From NCBI GenBank assembly GCA_017626655.1, contig JAGAIH010000208.1, positions 1-10,995 on the forward strand: DNA of 10,995 bases, written 5' to 3'. The notes beneath the pieces were generated by a model that saw only the letters and a program-made list of their open reading frames with translations, had not been told where the DNA came from and searched no databases. The translations under genes were made by a program, and so were the position numbers. Each line of letters opens with the position of its first letter. Position 1 is the stretch's first letter. The stretch comes from Clostridia bacterium. Its GTDB lineage: Bacteria; Bacillota_A; Clostridia; Oscillospirales; CAG-272. Shown here in pieces: positions 5,659-10,995 of the stretch.

Positions 5659-6849
5659 ATGCAAATTACCAAAAGCGATGCCGTCATTTCTTTGGATCTG
5701 ACCGAGAGCTTCAACCGCTACGTCCTGTCCTACACCTCCGACATCCCTCTGCGCTGTGCCTTGACCTACGCCGAGGAGGGCAGCGAGCGGGTCGAGGAGT
5801 TCTTCCTGGAGGCAGGCGAGGATAGGATCTTCGCCTCCTACGTGGACGGCTACCTCCGCCACAAGACCGCCAAGGCCGCTCTGTCCCTGACCGTCCGCGC
5901 CATCTCCCACGAGGGCGGTGAGTTCTCCCTCCATAGCTTTACGGTGGAGACCCATCCCGTCCTGGCCGAGAAGACCTTCTATTTTGAGAACGACCGCTAC
6001 AAGGTGGGCGTGGAGCTCTGCTGGGGCGGCGGTCTGTCTTACCTGGAGGACAAGAAGTGTCCTGTGGAGGGCCTGGTGAACATCCTGAACAACTTCGACA
6101 CGGGCCGTCTGATCCAGCAGTCCTACTACGGCACGGGGGATCCCCCCTACGTCCGCGGGGAGTTCATGGGCAACAGCTGGTGCTACAACCCCGTCCAGGG
6201 CGGTGACCGCGGCAACCACAAGTCCAAGCTGGTGGACGTCCGCATCACCGAGGGCGAGGTCTACGTCAAGTGCCGTCCCCGCGACTGGGGCCACGACGGC
6301 GGGACCACCTATTCCTACATGGAAAACCGGTACAGATTGGACGGAGACTACCTCGTCGTGGACAACCGCTTCGTGGACTTCTCGGGCTATACCCACCCCA
6401 TGGCTACCCAGGAGGTCCCTGCCTTCTATACGGTGAGCTACCTCAACAACTACTACTGGTATGACGGGGACAAGCCCTGGACCGACGATGCCCTGTCGGT
6501 GAAGTCCGACCTTCCCTTCTGGCCCGACGACTGGCCCTACTGCACCTTCAAGCCCAAGGCGGGCAACACCGAGCTGTGGAGCGCCTTCGTGGACGATAAC
6601 GGCTACGGTCTGGGTCTGTATACCCCGAACATCACCCGTACCATCGCGGGGCGGCATATGTACGACGGCTCCAAGGATCCTGCCGCCGCCTCCTGCGGCT
6701 ACATCGCGCCCCTGAAGGCGTTGCGTTTGCAATGCTTCAAGCCCGTGACCTATTCCTACCTCATCACCGCGGGACAGCTCTCCGAGATCCGCGAGGGGTT
6801 CAAGGCGCGCAAGGACGAGATCGCCAACACCGATTGGGATAATTATTGA
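5659..6849 (+). CDS. Uncharacterised, probably carbohydrate-active beta-rich protein, 396 aa
   Basis: I cannot assign a named family. The start is ATG 5659 (MQITKSDAV), with GAAAGGAG 7 nt upstream; an in-frame TTG at 5653 is too close to that site. There is no signal peptide or TM segment, so it is cytoplasmic. Residues ~1-105 are strand-rich (possible accessory beta domain). The main part is rich in Trp, Tyr, Asp and Gly: ELCWGGGLSYLED, LNNFDTGRLIQQSYYGTGDP, GNSWCYNPVQGGDRGNHKS, VKCRPRDWGHDGG, MENRYRLDGDYLVVDNRFVD, HPMATQEVPAFYTVSYLNNY and FWPDDWPYC. The many acidic and aromatic motifs suggest a sugar-binding beta-sandwich of the mutarotase/glycosidase type (inference). The oxidoreductase starts 19 nt later, so the two probably act in one sugar-conversion pathway. 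No catalytic pair can be named with confidence. Confidence 0.85.
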   Translation: MQITKSDAVISLDLTESFNRYVLSYTSDIPLRCALTYAEEGSERVEEFFLEAGEDRIFASYVDGYLRHKTAKAALSLTVRAISHEGGEFSLHSFTVETHPVLAEKTFYFENDRYKVGVELCWGGGLSYLEDKKCPVEGLVNILNNFDTGRLIQQSYYGTGDPPYVRGEFMGNSWCYNPVQGGDRGNHKSKLVDVRITEGEVYVKCRPRDWGHDGGTTYSYMENRYRLDGDYLVVDNRFVDFSGYTHPMATQEVPAFYTVSYLNNYYWYDGDKPWTDDALSVKSDLPFWPDDWPYCTFKPKAGNTELWSAFVDDNGYGLGLYTPNITRTIAGRHMYDGSKDPAAASCGYIAPLKALRLQCFKPVTYSYLITAGQLSEIREGFKARKDEIANTDWDNY

Positions 6850-6868
6850 TAACAGAAGGGAGAAAACC

Positions 6869-8161
6869 ATGAAAAAAGTACGCATCGGAGTCCTGGGTGC
6901 CTACCGCGGTACCAGCATGATCAACTACTGCAAGCGAGCCGACCACGCCGAGGTGGTGGCCATCTGCGACAAGAATCCCGAGGCTCTGGACGCCCAGCGC
7001 GCCGCCGCCGAGGGGCTGGATATCGCCTTCTACGAGCGATTCGACGATTTCATTCAGCACGACATGGATGCCGTGGTGCTGGCCAACTACGCCAACGAGC
7101 ACGCCCCCTTCGCCATCCGCTGTCTCAAGAAGGGCCTCCACGTCTTCTCGGAGGTGCTTCCCGTCCAGAATATGAAGGAGGCCGTGGAGCTGGTGGAGGC
7201 CGTGGAGGAGAGCGGTCTGGTCTACGCCTATGGCGAGAACTACTGCTATATGCCCGCCCCCTACGAGATGAAGAAGCTCTATGAGCAGGGCGTGATCGGC
7301 GAGTTCGAGTACGGCGAGGGGGAGTACATCCACAACTGCGAGTCCATCTGACACTCCATCACCTACGGCGAGGAGGACCACTGGCGCAACAATATGCACG
7401 CCACCTTCTACTGCACCCACTCCCTGGGTCCCATCATCCACATCACGGGTCTGCGTCCCGTGTCGGTGGTGGGCTTTGAGGGCACCAAGAACGCCCGCAA
7501 CCTCCGCGTAGGCTCCAAGAGCGGCCAGTTCGGCATCGAGATGGTGACCCTGGAGAACGGCGGCATCGTCAAGTCCATCCACGGCGGTCTGTACAAGAAC
7601 TCCATCTGGTATTCGGTGTACGGCTCCAAGGGACGGCTGGAGTGCGGCCGTGAGGACGCCATGGACGGCCACATCGGTAAGCTCTACATCAACAAGGACG
7701 AGTACGACGGCGGCTACGAGACGGGGTCTCTGAACGCCGTATTCCCCCAACACGCCCCCGAGGGGGAGGTGGCGGGCTTCGGCCACGGCGGCTCGGACTT
7801 CTTCTCCATGTACTACTTCATTAAAAAGATCCTGGGCGACGCCGACGCCGACACCATCGACGTCTACGAGGCTCTGGATATGTTCCTCCCCGGTCTCTTC
7901 GCCTACCGTTCGGTCATGGCGGGGGGCATCCCTCTGGAGATCCCCAACCTCCGCGACAAGGCGGAGCGGGATAAGTGGCGGAACGACACCACCTGCACCG
8001 ATCCCAAAGCGGCTGGGGATATGCTCCTGCCCACCTTCTCGGGGGGTACTCCCGAGATCCCGCAGGAGGTATATGATCGCATGGCGAGACTCTGGGACGA
8101 GGAGTGCGGCAAGACCGAGGGGACTTATCGGACGGCGGCGCTGAGTCAGGGCAGCAAGTAA
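6869..8161 (+). pseudogene. Gfo/Idh/MocA-family NAD(P)-dependent oxidoreductase interrupted by one in-frame TGA
   Basis: Family members oxidise or reduce sugars and inositols, or cleave glycosides through an NAD-dependent redox cycle. ATG 6869 has AAGGGAG 6 nt upstream. Codons 1-160 give an N-terminal Rossmann fold (IGVLGAYRGTSM; VVAICDKNPEA, where D34 suggests NAD preference), then HVFSEVLP in place of the usual EKP motif, then ENYCYM. Codon 161 is TGA (7349-7351). The same frame continues without shift through HSITYGEEDHWRNN, ATFYCTHSLGPIIHITGLRP and the alpha/beta C-terminal domain to TAA at 8159-8161, making 430 codons, normal for the family. Codon use is unchanged after the stop, so decay, if real, is recent. 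ATG 7394 could restart translation but has no well-placed ribosome binding site. Alternatives are a sequencing error or readthrough. Second gene of the operon. Confidence 0.85.
7349..7351 (+). other. In-frame TGA at codon 161 of the oxidoreductase, at a probable Trp position
   Basis: The context is CESI-TGA-HSITYG. From memory of related proteins, this loop usually has Trp after CEPI/CESI and before xSITYG. TGG to TGA is a single transition. I see no clear selenocysteine-type hairpin directly after it, and TGA ends most genes here. Confidence 0.75.
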
Positions 8162-8162
8162 G

Positions 8163-8292
8163 TTGCGCCTTGGCGCAAACGATATGCGCCGGGGGCGCAA
8201 TGATGTTCGCCTCGGCGAAATGATTTTGCCCCGCCCGGGCAAATGATGTGCGCCCTTTGGGCGCAACGGAGGGGAACGGCGCCCTTCGGGCG
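8163..8292. repeat. Array of six short GC-rich hairpins separated by ATGAT-like linkers
   Basis: Six small palindromes follow the oxidoreductase stop by one base: TTGCGCC/GGCGCAA (8163-8178), TGCGCC/GGCGCA (8185-8199), TTCGCC/GGCGAA (8206-8219), TTTGCCC/GGGCAAA (8225-8243), TGCGCCC/GGGCGCA (8249-8265) and CGCCC/GGGCG (8280-8292). Loops are 2-5 nt. The linkers between the second and fifth are variants of (A)ATGAT(G). Centres lie about 21-23 bp apart for the first five and 29 bp for the last. Stem sequences differ while pairing is kept. Confidence 0.85.
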
Positions 8293-8330
8293 TGATGGGA
8301 TTTGCCCCATAAGACCGAACTTTGATCCAA

Positions 8331-8371
8331 AAAGATCCCGCCCACCGAGCGATTTCGGTGGGCGGGTCTTT
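8331..8371. terminator. Bidirectional intrinsic terminator between convergent genes
   Basis: CCCGCCCACCGA (8337-8348) pairs with TCGGTGGGCGGG (8355-8366) around a 6-nt loop, flanked by AAAAAGAT upstream and TCTTTCTATTTTA downstream. It ends the oxidoreductase operon on the plus strand. On the minus strand it lies 27 nt past the surface-protein stop and gives a five-T tail. Confidence 0.88.
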
Positions 8372-8397
8372 CTATTTTATGAGGATGGATCGTATTT

Positions 8398-10044
8398 TCA
8401 GTCCTTCTTCTTCAGAGCCACGGCGGCGACCATGGCGGTGATGATCGCGGCCATGCTGAAGCTAATGGAGGAGCCGCAGCCCTTCTTTTCGGCCTCGGTC
8501 TCGGTGGGAGCCTCGGTGGCGGGAGCGTCGGTGGCGTCCTCGGGGGGCTGAGTCTCGTCGGCGGGGGCGGAGGTCTCCTCCTCGGCGGCGGTGGTGTCCC
8601 CGTCTCCGTCGGGCTCACCGTCGGGATCGTACTCGCTCTCGTAGTAGAGATCGTAGGGATCCTCCTGGTAGAACTTGATCCAGGCAATGTCCATGGTCTC
8701 CTGGGCCGTGTCGTCGGCGTAGTAGAAGGGGGCCAGACCGATGTTCAGGATGAAGTGGTTCCAGGAAGCCTCCTCGGTCATGTAGAAGATGACGGTATGC
8801 CACTGGCCGTCGGTACCGATCAGCTCGCTGTAGCACATATCCAGATTGTACTCAGGGGTATTGACGGTGCGGTAGAGGATGCCCAGCTCGTCGCCCTCGG
8901 CGAAGGAGGTGCGGTACTTGACCACCACGTAGTCGCCCGAGCCGCCCAGAATTCTCTTGGGATACTTGTTGCTGAACACGTAGGGGATCTGGTCGTCCAC
9001 GGCGAAGGAGGTCATGCGCATGAAGGACTCCTCGCCCTCGGTCACGAAGTCCACGCCGGCGTTCTCGGCCTCAAAGGTCTTCACCACGGCCTCGTCGGAG
9101 AGGTCGATGAACTCCATCAGACCGAATTCCTTGTCCTCCTCGCTCATGCCGGGGATATCCTCGGGCTTGATCTCCAGACCGTCGGGCTTATCCACGAAGG
9201 TGATGCGGGCGAAGTACTGGGGGCACTTACCCGAATACTGGCCGCCGATACCGTGGCAGAAGGCCAGCTGCCAGGTCTCGTTGGTGTTCTGGGCCTGGCC
9301 GTTCACCGCCAGGATCCAGCCGTAGTTGACCTCGTCGCCGTTCTCCACCAGGCGGTCCAGACCCATGACGGCCTGGAGGTTGACCCGCATCTCGTAGACC
9401 AGGACCTGGTTCTCGGCGTCGTAGTGACCCACAAAGTCCTTACCAGCCTCGGGGCAGTAGTTGCCCGCCCAGTTGAAGGTGATCTGATCCCCGGTCTCGC
9501 TGTGGACGCCGCAGCCCAGCTCCACGTAGGTGTCGTCCTTGCCGGCGCAACCCACGTCGGCAAAGCCTACCTGGAGGCAGTTATAGGCGTAGAGCAGCAC
9601 GTCCTGCTCGGGGTCGCATTTGTAGCCGTTGAGGCACTTGATCTCAAAGGCCATGTACATATAGGTGCCGTCCCAGCCCCACCAGGCGTCGAAGAAGTCG
9701 ATCTGGGTGGAGTCGTAGAACTCCTTGAACTCGGCCTCGGTGGTGCCGCCCACGGCGGGGTTGGCGTCGTCGCCGACGGGAGCCATCCAGGACAGGTAGT
9801 CCTCGTACAGCTCGAAGGGCATATACTCGGTCTTGCCGATCTCACCGTCGATGGTGGGGGTGATGTGCAGGAAGGGGACCTCCCAGCCCACCTCGCGCTC
9901 GCCCGCCTCGCCGGCCAGGATCTCGTCGATGTTCTTGGCGTTCTCCACCCAGTAGCCGGCCTCCTGGGTCGCGGCGGAGGCGCAGAGGATGCCCGCCGTA
10001 AGCAGGGCGGCGATACAAACGAGAACGGCGATATACTTTTTCAT
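8398..10044 (-). CDS. Secreted surface protein with CBM9-like domain, acidic Pro/Thr linker and C-terminal membrane anchor, 548 aa
   Basis: Start ATG 10044 has AAAGGAG 8 nt upstream and lies downstream of the promoter; the frame extending to 10122 would cover the promoter. Residues 1-24 form a signal peptide (MKKYIAVLVCIAALLTAG...) with a likely cut after CASA. Residues ~57-285 resemble a CBM9/DOMON-type sugar-binding beta-sandwich: ITPTIDGEIGKTEY, WWGWDGTYMYMAFEIK, VYEMRVNLQAVMG and a closing YFARITF. Eight cysteines in this domain could form disulfides. Residues ~315-465 look like a second beta-sandwich (YVVVKYRTSFAEGDELGILY, WHTVIFYM, DIAWIKFYQ). Residues 471-521 are an Asp/Glu/Thr/Pro/Ala-rich wall-spanning linker. 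The end, GCGSS, a hydrophobic stretch and KKKD, is a sorting or anchoring signal. Probable role: holding glycans at the cell surface (inference). No catalytic domain is seen. Monocistronic. Confidence 0.87.
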   Translation of the reverse strand: MKKYIAVLVCIAALLTAGILCASAATQEAGYWVENAKNIDEILAGEAGEREVGWEVPFLHITPTIDGEIGKTEYMPFELYEDYLSWMAPVGDDANPAVGGTTEAEFKEFYDSTQIDFFDAWWGWDGTYMYMAFEIKCLNGYKCDPEQDVLLYAYNCLQVGFADVGCAGKDDTYVELGCGVHSETGDQITFNWAGNYCPEAGKDFVGHYDAENQVLVYEMRVNLQAVMGLDRLVENGDEVNYGWILAVNGQAQNTNETWQLAFCHGIGGQYSGKCPQYFARITFVDKPDGLEIKPEDIPGMSEEDKEFGLMEFIDLSDEAVVKTFEAENAGVDFVTEGEESFMRMTSFAVDDQIPYVFSNKYPKRILGGSGDYVVVKYRTSFAEGDELGILYRTVNTPEYNLDMCYSELIGTDGQWHTVIFYMTEEASWNHFILNIGLAPFYYADDTAQETMDIAWIKFYQEDPYDLYYESEYDPDGEPDGDGDTTAAEEETSAPADETQPPEDATDAPATEAPTETEAEKKGCGSSISFSMAAIITAMVAAVALKKKD

Positions 10045-10045
10045 G

Positions 10046-10064
10046 ATCGTTTCTCCTTTACGAT
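10046..10064 (-). promoter_or_regulatory. Ribosome binding site in a small hairpin loop before the surface-protein gene
   Basis: On the minus strand ATCGT and ACGAT flank AAAGGAGAA, so the ribosome binding site would sit in the 9-nt loop of a 5-bp stem just before ATG 10044. The stem is weak. Confidence 0.4.
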
Positions 10065-10093
10065 AAGGTCGCGTACAAAAGTACACCATTCTT

Positions 10094-10122
10094 ATTATAG
10101 CAACCGCCGTCGGGATTGTCAA
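10094..10122 (-). promoter_or_regulatory. Perfect-consensus sigma-A promoter of the surface-protein gene
   Basis: On the minus strand TTGACA (10117-10122), a 17-bp spacer and TATAAT (10094-10099) match consensus at all 12 positions, with TGC making an extended -10. Transcription should start near 10087, giving a ~43-nt leader. GTAC-AAAA-GTAC (10073-10084) lies at the start of the leader. Confidence 0.9.
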
Positions 10123-10135
10123 CCGACCGACCGCC

Positions 10136-10157
10136 TTTTTGTATATCTATACAAAAA
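10136..10157. promoter_or_regulatory. 22-bp palindrome upstream of the surface-protein promoter, possible regulator site
   Basis: TTTTTGTATA (10136-10145) and TATACAAAAA (10148-10157) are exact reverse complements around TC. The centre lies near -60 relative to the predicted transcription start, a usual place for an upstream activator or UP element. Confidence 0.55.
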
Positions 10158-10173
10158 ATTTGCCATTATACAC

Positions 10174-10208
10174 AAAAGGCGGCCCCGCCTGTGTGGGGGC
10201 CGCAAAAA
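10174..10208 (-). terminator. Intrinsic terminator of the 165-aa membrane-protein gene
   Basis: GCGGCCCC (10179-10186) pairs with GGGGCCGC (10196-10203) around a 9-nt loop, 18 nt past the stop at 10222. On the minus strand it is followed by CTTTTG, a short T run. Confidence 0.65.
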
Positions 10209-10221
10209 GGGGGAGGAAGGA

Positions 10222-10719
10222 TCAGGCTTGCGCCGCCAGCGCGGCGAGGAGCAGGGGGATCCCGACGGCGAGGATGGCGGCGGAGATACCGATGCAGATG
10301 AGGACCTTGTGGATGGTCTTTTTGCGGGTCTTCATGAAGATGGTCAGACCCATACCGATCATAGCGCCCAGCGCACCGCCGATGGCACCGCCGATGACGA
10401 AAGCGAAGAACAGGATACCGGGGATCCAGCCCAGCACGAAATCCAAAGCCGTGGCCTTGGCGGTCAGGGTGACCGTCTCGTCGCCGATGACCAAGGACAC
10501 GCCGCCCACGTAGCCGCCCTTGACCGTGACCGTCACGGGAGCGGTCGCGCCCTCCTCGGGGGAAGCGAAGGGATCGGCGGGCAGGGCTTGATACTGGTAG
10601 GTGGTCTTATTGATCTTGGTCAGCGGGATGCCGTCGAACATGATGATCTTTTTGCCCGTCCAGAAGCTCTCCTCGTAGGTGATGAGGCCGTAGGCGGGGT
10701 GGGATACGGTGGTCTGCAT
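10222..10719 (-). CDS. Uncharacterised Gly-rich membrane protein, 165 aa
   Basis: No named family is recognised, although the N-terminal pattern HPAYGLITYEESFWTGKK is one I associate with small hypothetical membrane proteins of Clostridia. The frame is open to 10899, but ATG 10719 (MQTTVSHPAYG) has AAAAGGAG 8 nt upstream; the earlier in-frame ATG at 10746 would place that site inside the gene. Residues 1-~90 are beta-rich and soluble (KGGYVGGVSLVIGDETVTLTAK). Residues ~92-128 form a long hydrophobic, glycine-zipper-like stretch (VIGGAIGGALGAMIGMG), perhaps two helices. A basic loop (MKTRKKTIHK) precedes a last TM segment at ~138-162. The design resembles the small membrane proteins of the four-gene operon, without clear sequence similarity. 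No convincing promoter is visible upstream. Confidence 0.83.
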   Translation of the reverse strand: MQTTVSHPAYGLITYEESFWTGKKIIMFDGIPLTKINKTTYQYQALPADPFASPEEGATAPVTVTVKGGYVGGVSLVIGDETVTLTAKATALDFVLGWIPGILFFAFVIGGAIGGALGAMIGMGLTIFMKTRKKTIHKVLICIGISAAILAVGIPLLLAALAAQA

Positions 10720-10818
10720 GGGTGGATCTCCTTTTCGGTTTTTCATGTAAGCGATCGGAAAATGCTTCGGATTTGGGTTTAGCGGTCTGACAGAAAAGAG
10801 TGCCTCACTTCTCGTGAT

Positions 10819-10966
10819 AACTCCCCCACCCGCTTCGCGGGAGCCCCCTCGAAGAGGGAGCCTTTTGCCCCAGACCCGCGGAAATTCGTTACCCGACAAG
10901 CGATTCTTACCCGCGCCCCAAGGCTCCCTCCCCGAGGGGGCTCCGCCCGCAGGCGGTGGGGGAGTT
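10819..10966. repeat. 148-bp imperfect inverted repeat (second dispersed palindromic element)
   Basis: The left arm 10819-10864 (AACTCCCCCACCCGCTTCGC...) and right arm 10920-10966 (...GGCGGTGGGGGAGTT) are imperfect reverse complements with a 55-bp centre. No gene is seen between 10720 and the window end. This family differs in sequence from the 5113-5302 element but shares the design, and a shared flank sequence lies beside it at 10771-10794. Confidence 0.8.
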
Positions 10967-10995
10967 TACCGTCATGGGCATTTTTACCCTTTCAA

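Noticed and set aside
7349..7400. Selenocysteine insertion at the in-frame TGA
   Set aside because: No obvious SECIS-type hairpin follows in the expected place, the family is not known to me for selenocysteine, and Trp fits the position better.
3722..8266. Long minus-strand open frames (3722-4831, 5626-6885, 6800-8266) opposite the GH125, 396-aa and oxidoreductase genes
   Set aside because: They are antisense shadows with low-complexity translations and no start signals, and the plus-strand frames carry clear family motifs.
8163..8292. CRISPR array
   Set aside because: The units are ~21 bp with differing stem sequences and 4-7 nt linkers. There are no constant repeats with unique ~30-bp spacers and no cas genes.
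8755..10782. 675-codon open frame on the plus strand opposite the surface-protein gene
   Set aside because: Its translation is repetitive Val/Gly/Leu/His text, as expected from the complement of GC-rich codons. It has no ribosome binding site and runs through a perfect minus-strand promoter and a terminator.
1..10995. Alternative genetic code with TGA as Trp
   Set aside because: TGG is used for Trp throughout and TGA ends most of the genes here, including next to proper terminators.

Overview
This 11-kb window is GC-rich coding DNA from an endospore-forming Clostridia-type Firmicute, probably a gut member of Oscillospirales or a relative. The evidence is strong AAAGGAG-type ribosome binding sites, extended -10 sigma-A promoters, a SpoVM-like sporulation peptide, exo-acting glycosidases without signal peptides, and two dispersed palindromic repeats. 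No rRNA, tRNA, transposase, phage gene or CRISPR array was seen. TGA is the usual stop codon here and TGG encodes Trp, so the standard bacterial code applies.

Layout. 2-574 (+) is the C-terminal end of a GH78 alpha-L-rhamnosidase, closed by a bidirectional terminator. 710-3561 (-) is a four-gene operon of uncharacterised proteins: a membrane protein with a GRAM/PH-like domain, two tandem paralogous two-TM proteins, and a soluble helical protein. It starts from a promoter at 3598-3626 that carries a 12-bp palindrome in its spacer. Divergently, 3770-5056 (+) encodes a GH125 exo-alpha-1,6-mannosidase under its own extended -10 promoter. 5057-5658 has no long gene but holds a near-perfect 190-bp inverted repeat, a terminator and a 28-aa spoVM gene on the minus strand. 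5659-8161 (+) is a two-gene operon: an uncharacterised 396-aa protein, probably carbohydrate-active, and a Gfo/Idh/MocA oxidoreductase interrupted by one in-frame TGA at a likely Trp position. It is followed by an array of six short hairpins at about 21-bp spacing and a bidirectional terminator. 8398-10044 (-) is a secreted surface protein with a CBM9-like domain, an acidic Pro/Thr linker and a C-terminal Cys-TM-Lys anchor, driven by a perfect sigma-A promoter. 10222-10719 (-) is a small uncharacterised membrane protein. The window ends in a second palindromic repeat.

Reading the genes together: the rhamnosidase, mannosidase, 396-aa protein and oxidoreductase look like cytoplasmic enzymes that trim and convert imported plant- or host-glycan oligosaccharides, while the CBM9-like protein sits at the cell surface. 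The four-gene membrane operon and spoVM are not obviously connected to sugar use. The most unusual items are the in-frame TGA, the hairpin array, the repeat elements with a shared flanking sequence, and the four-gene membrane operon.
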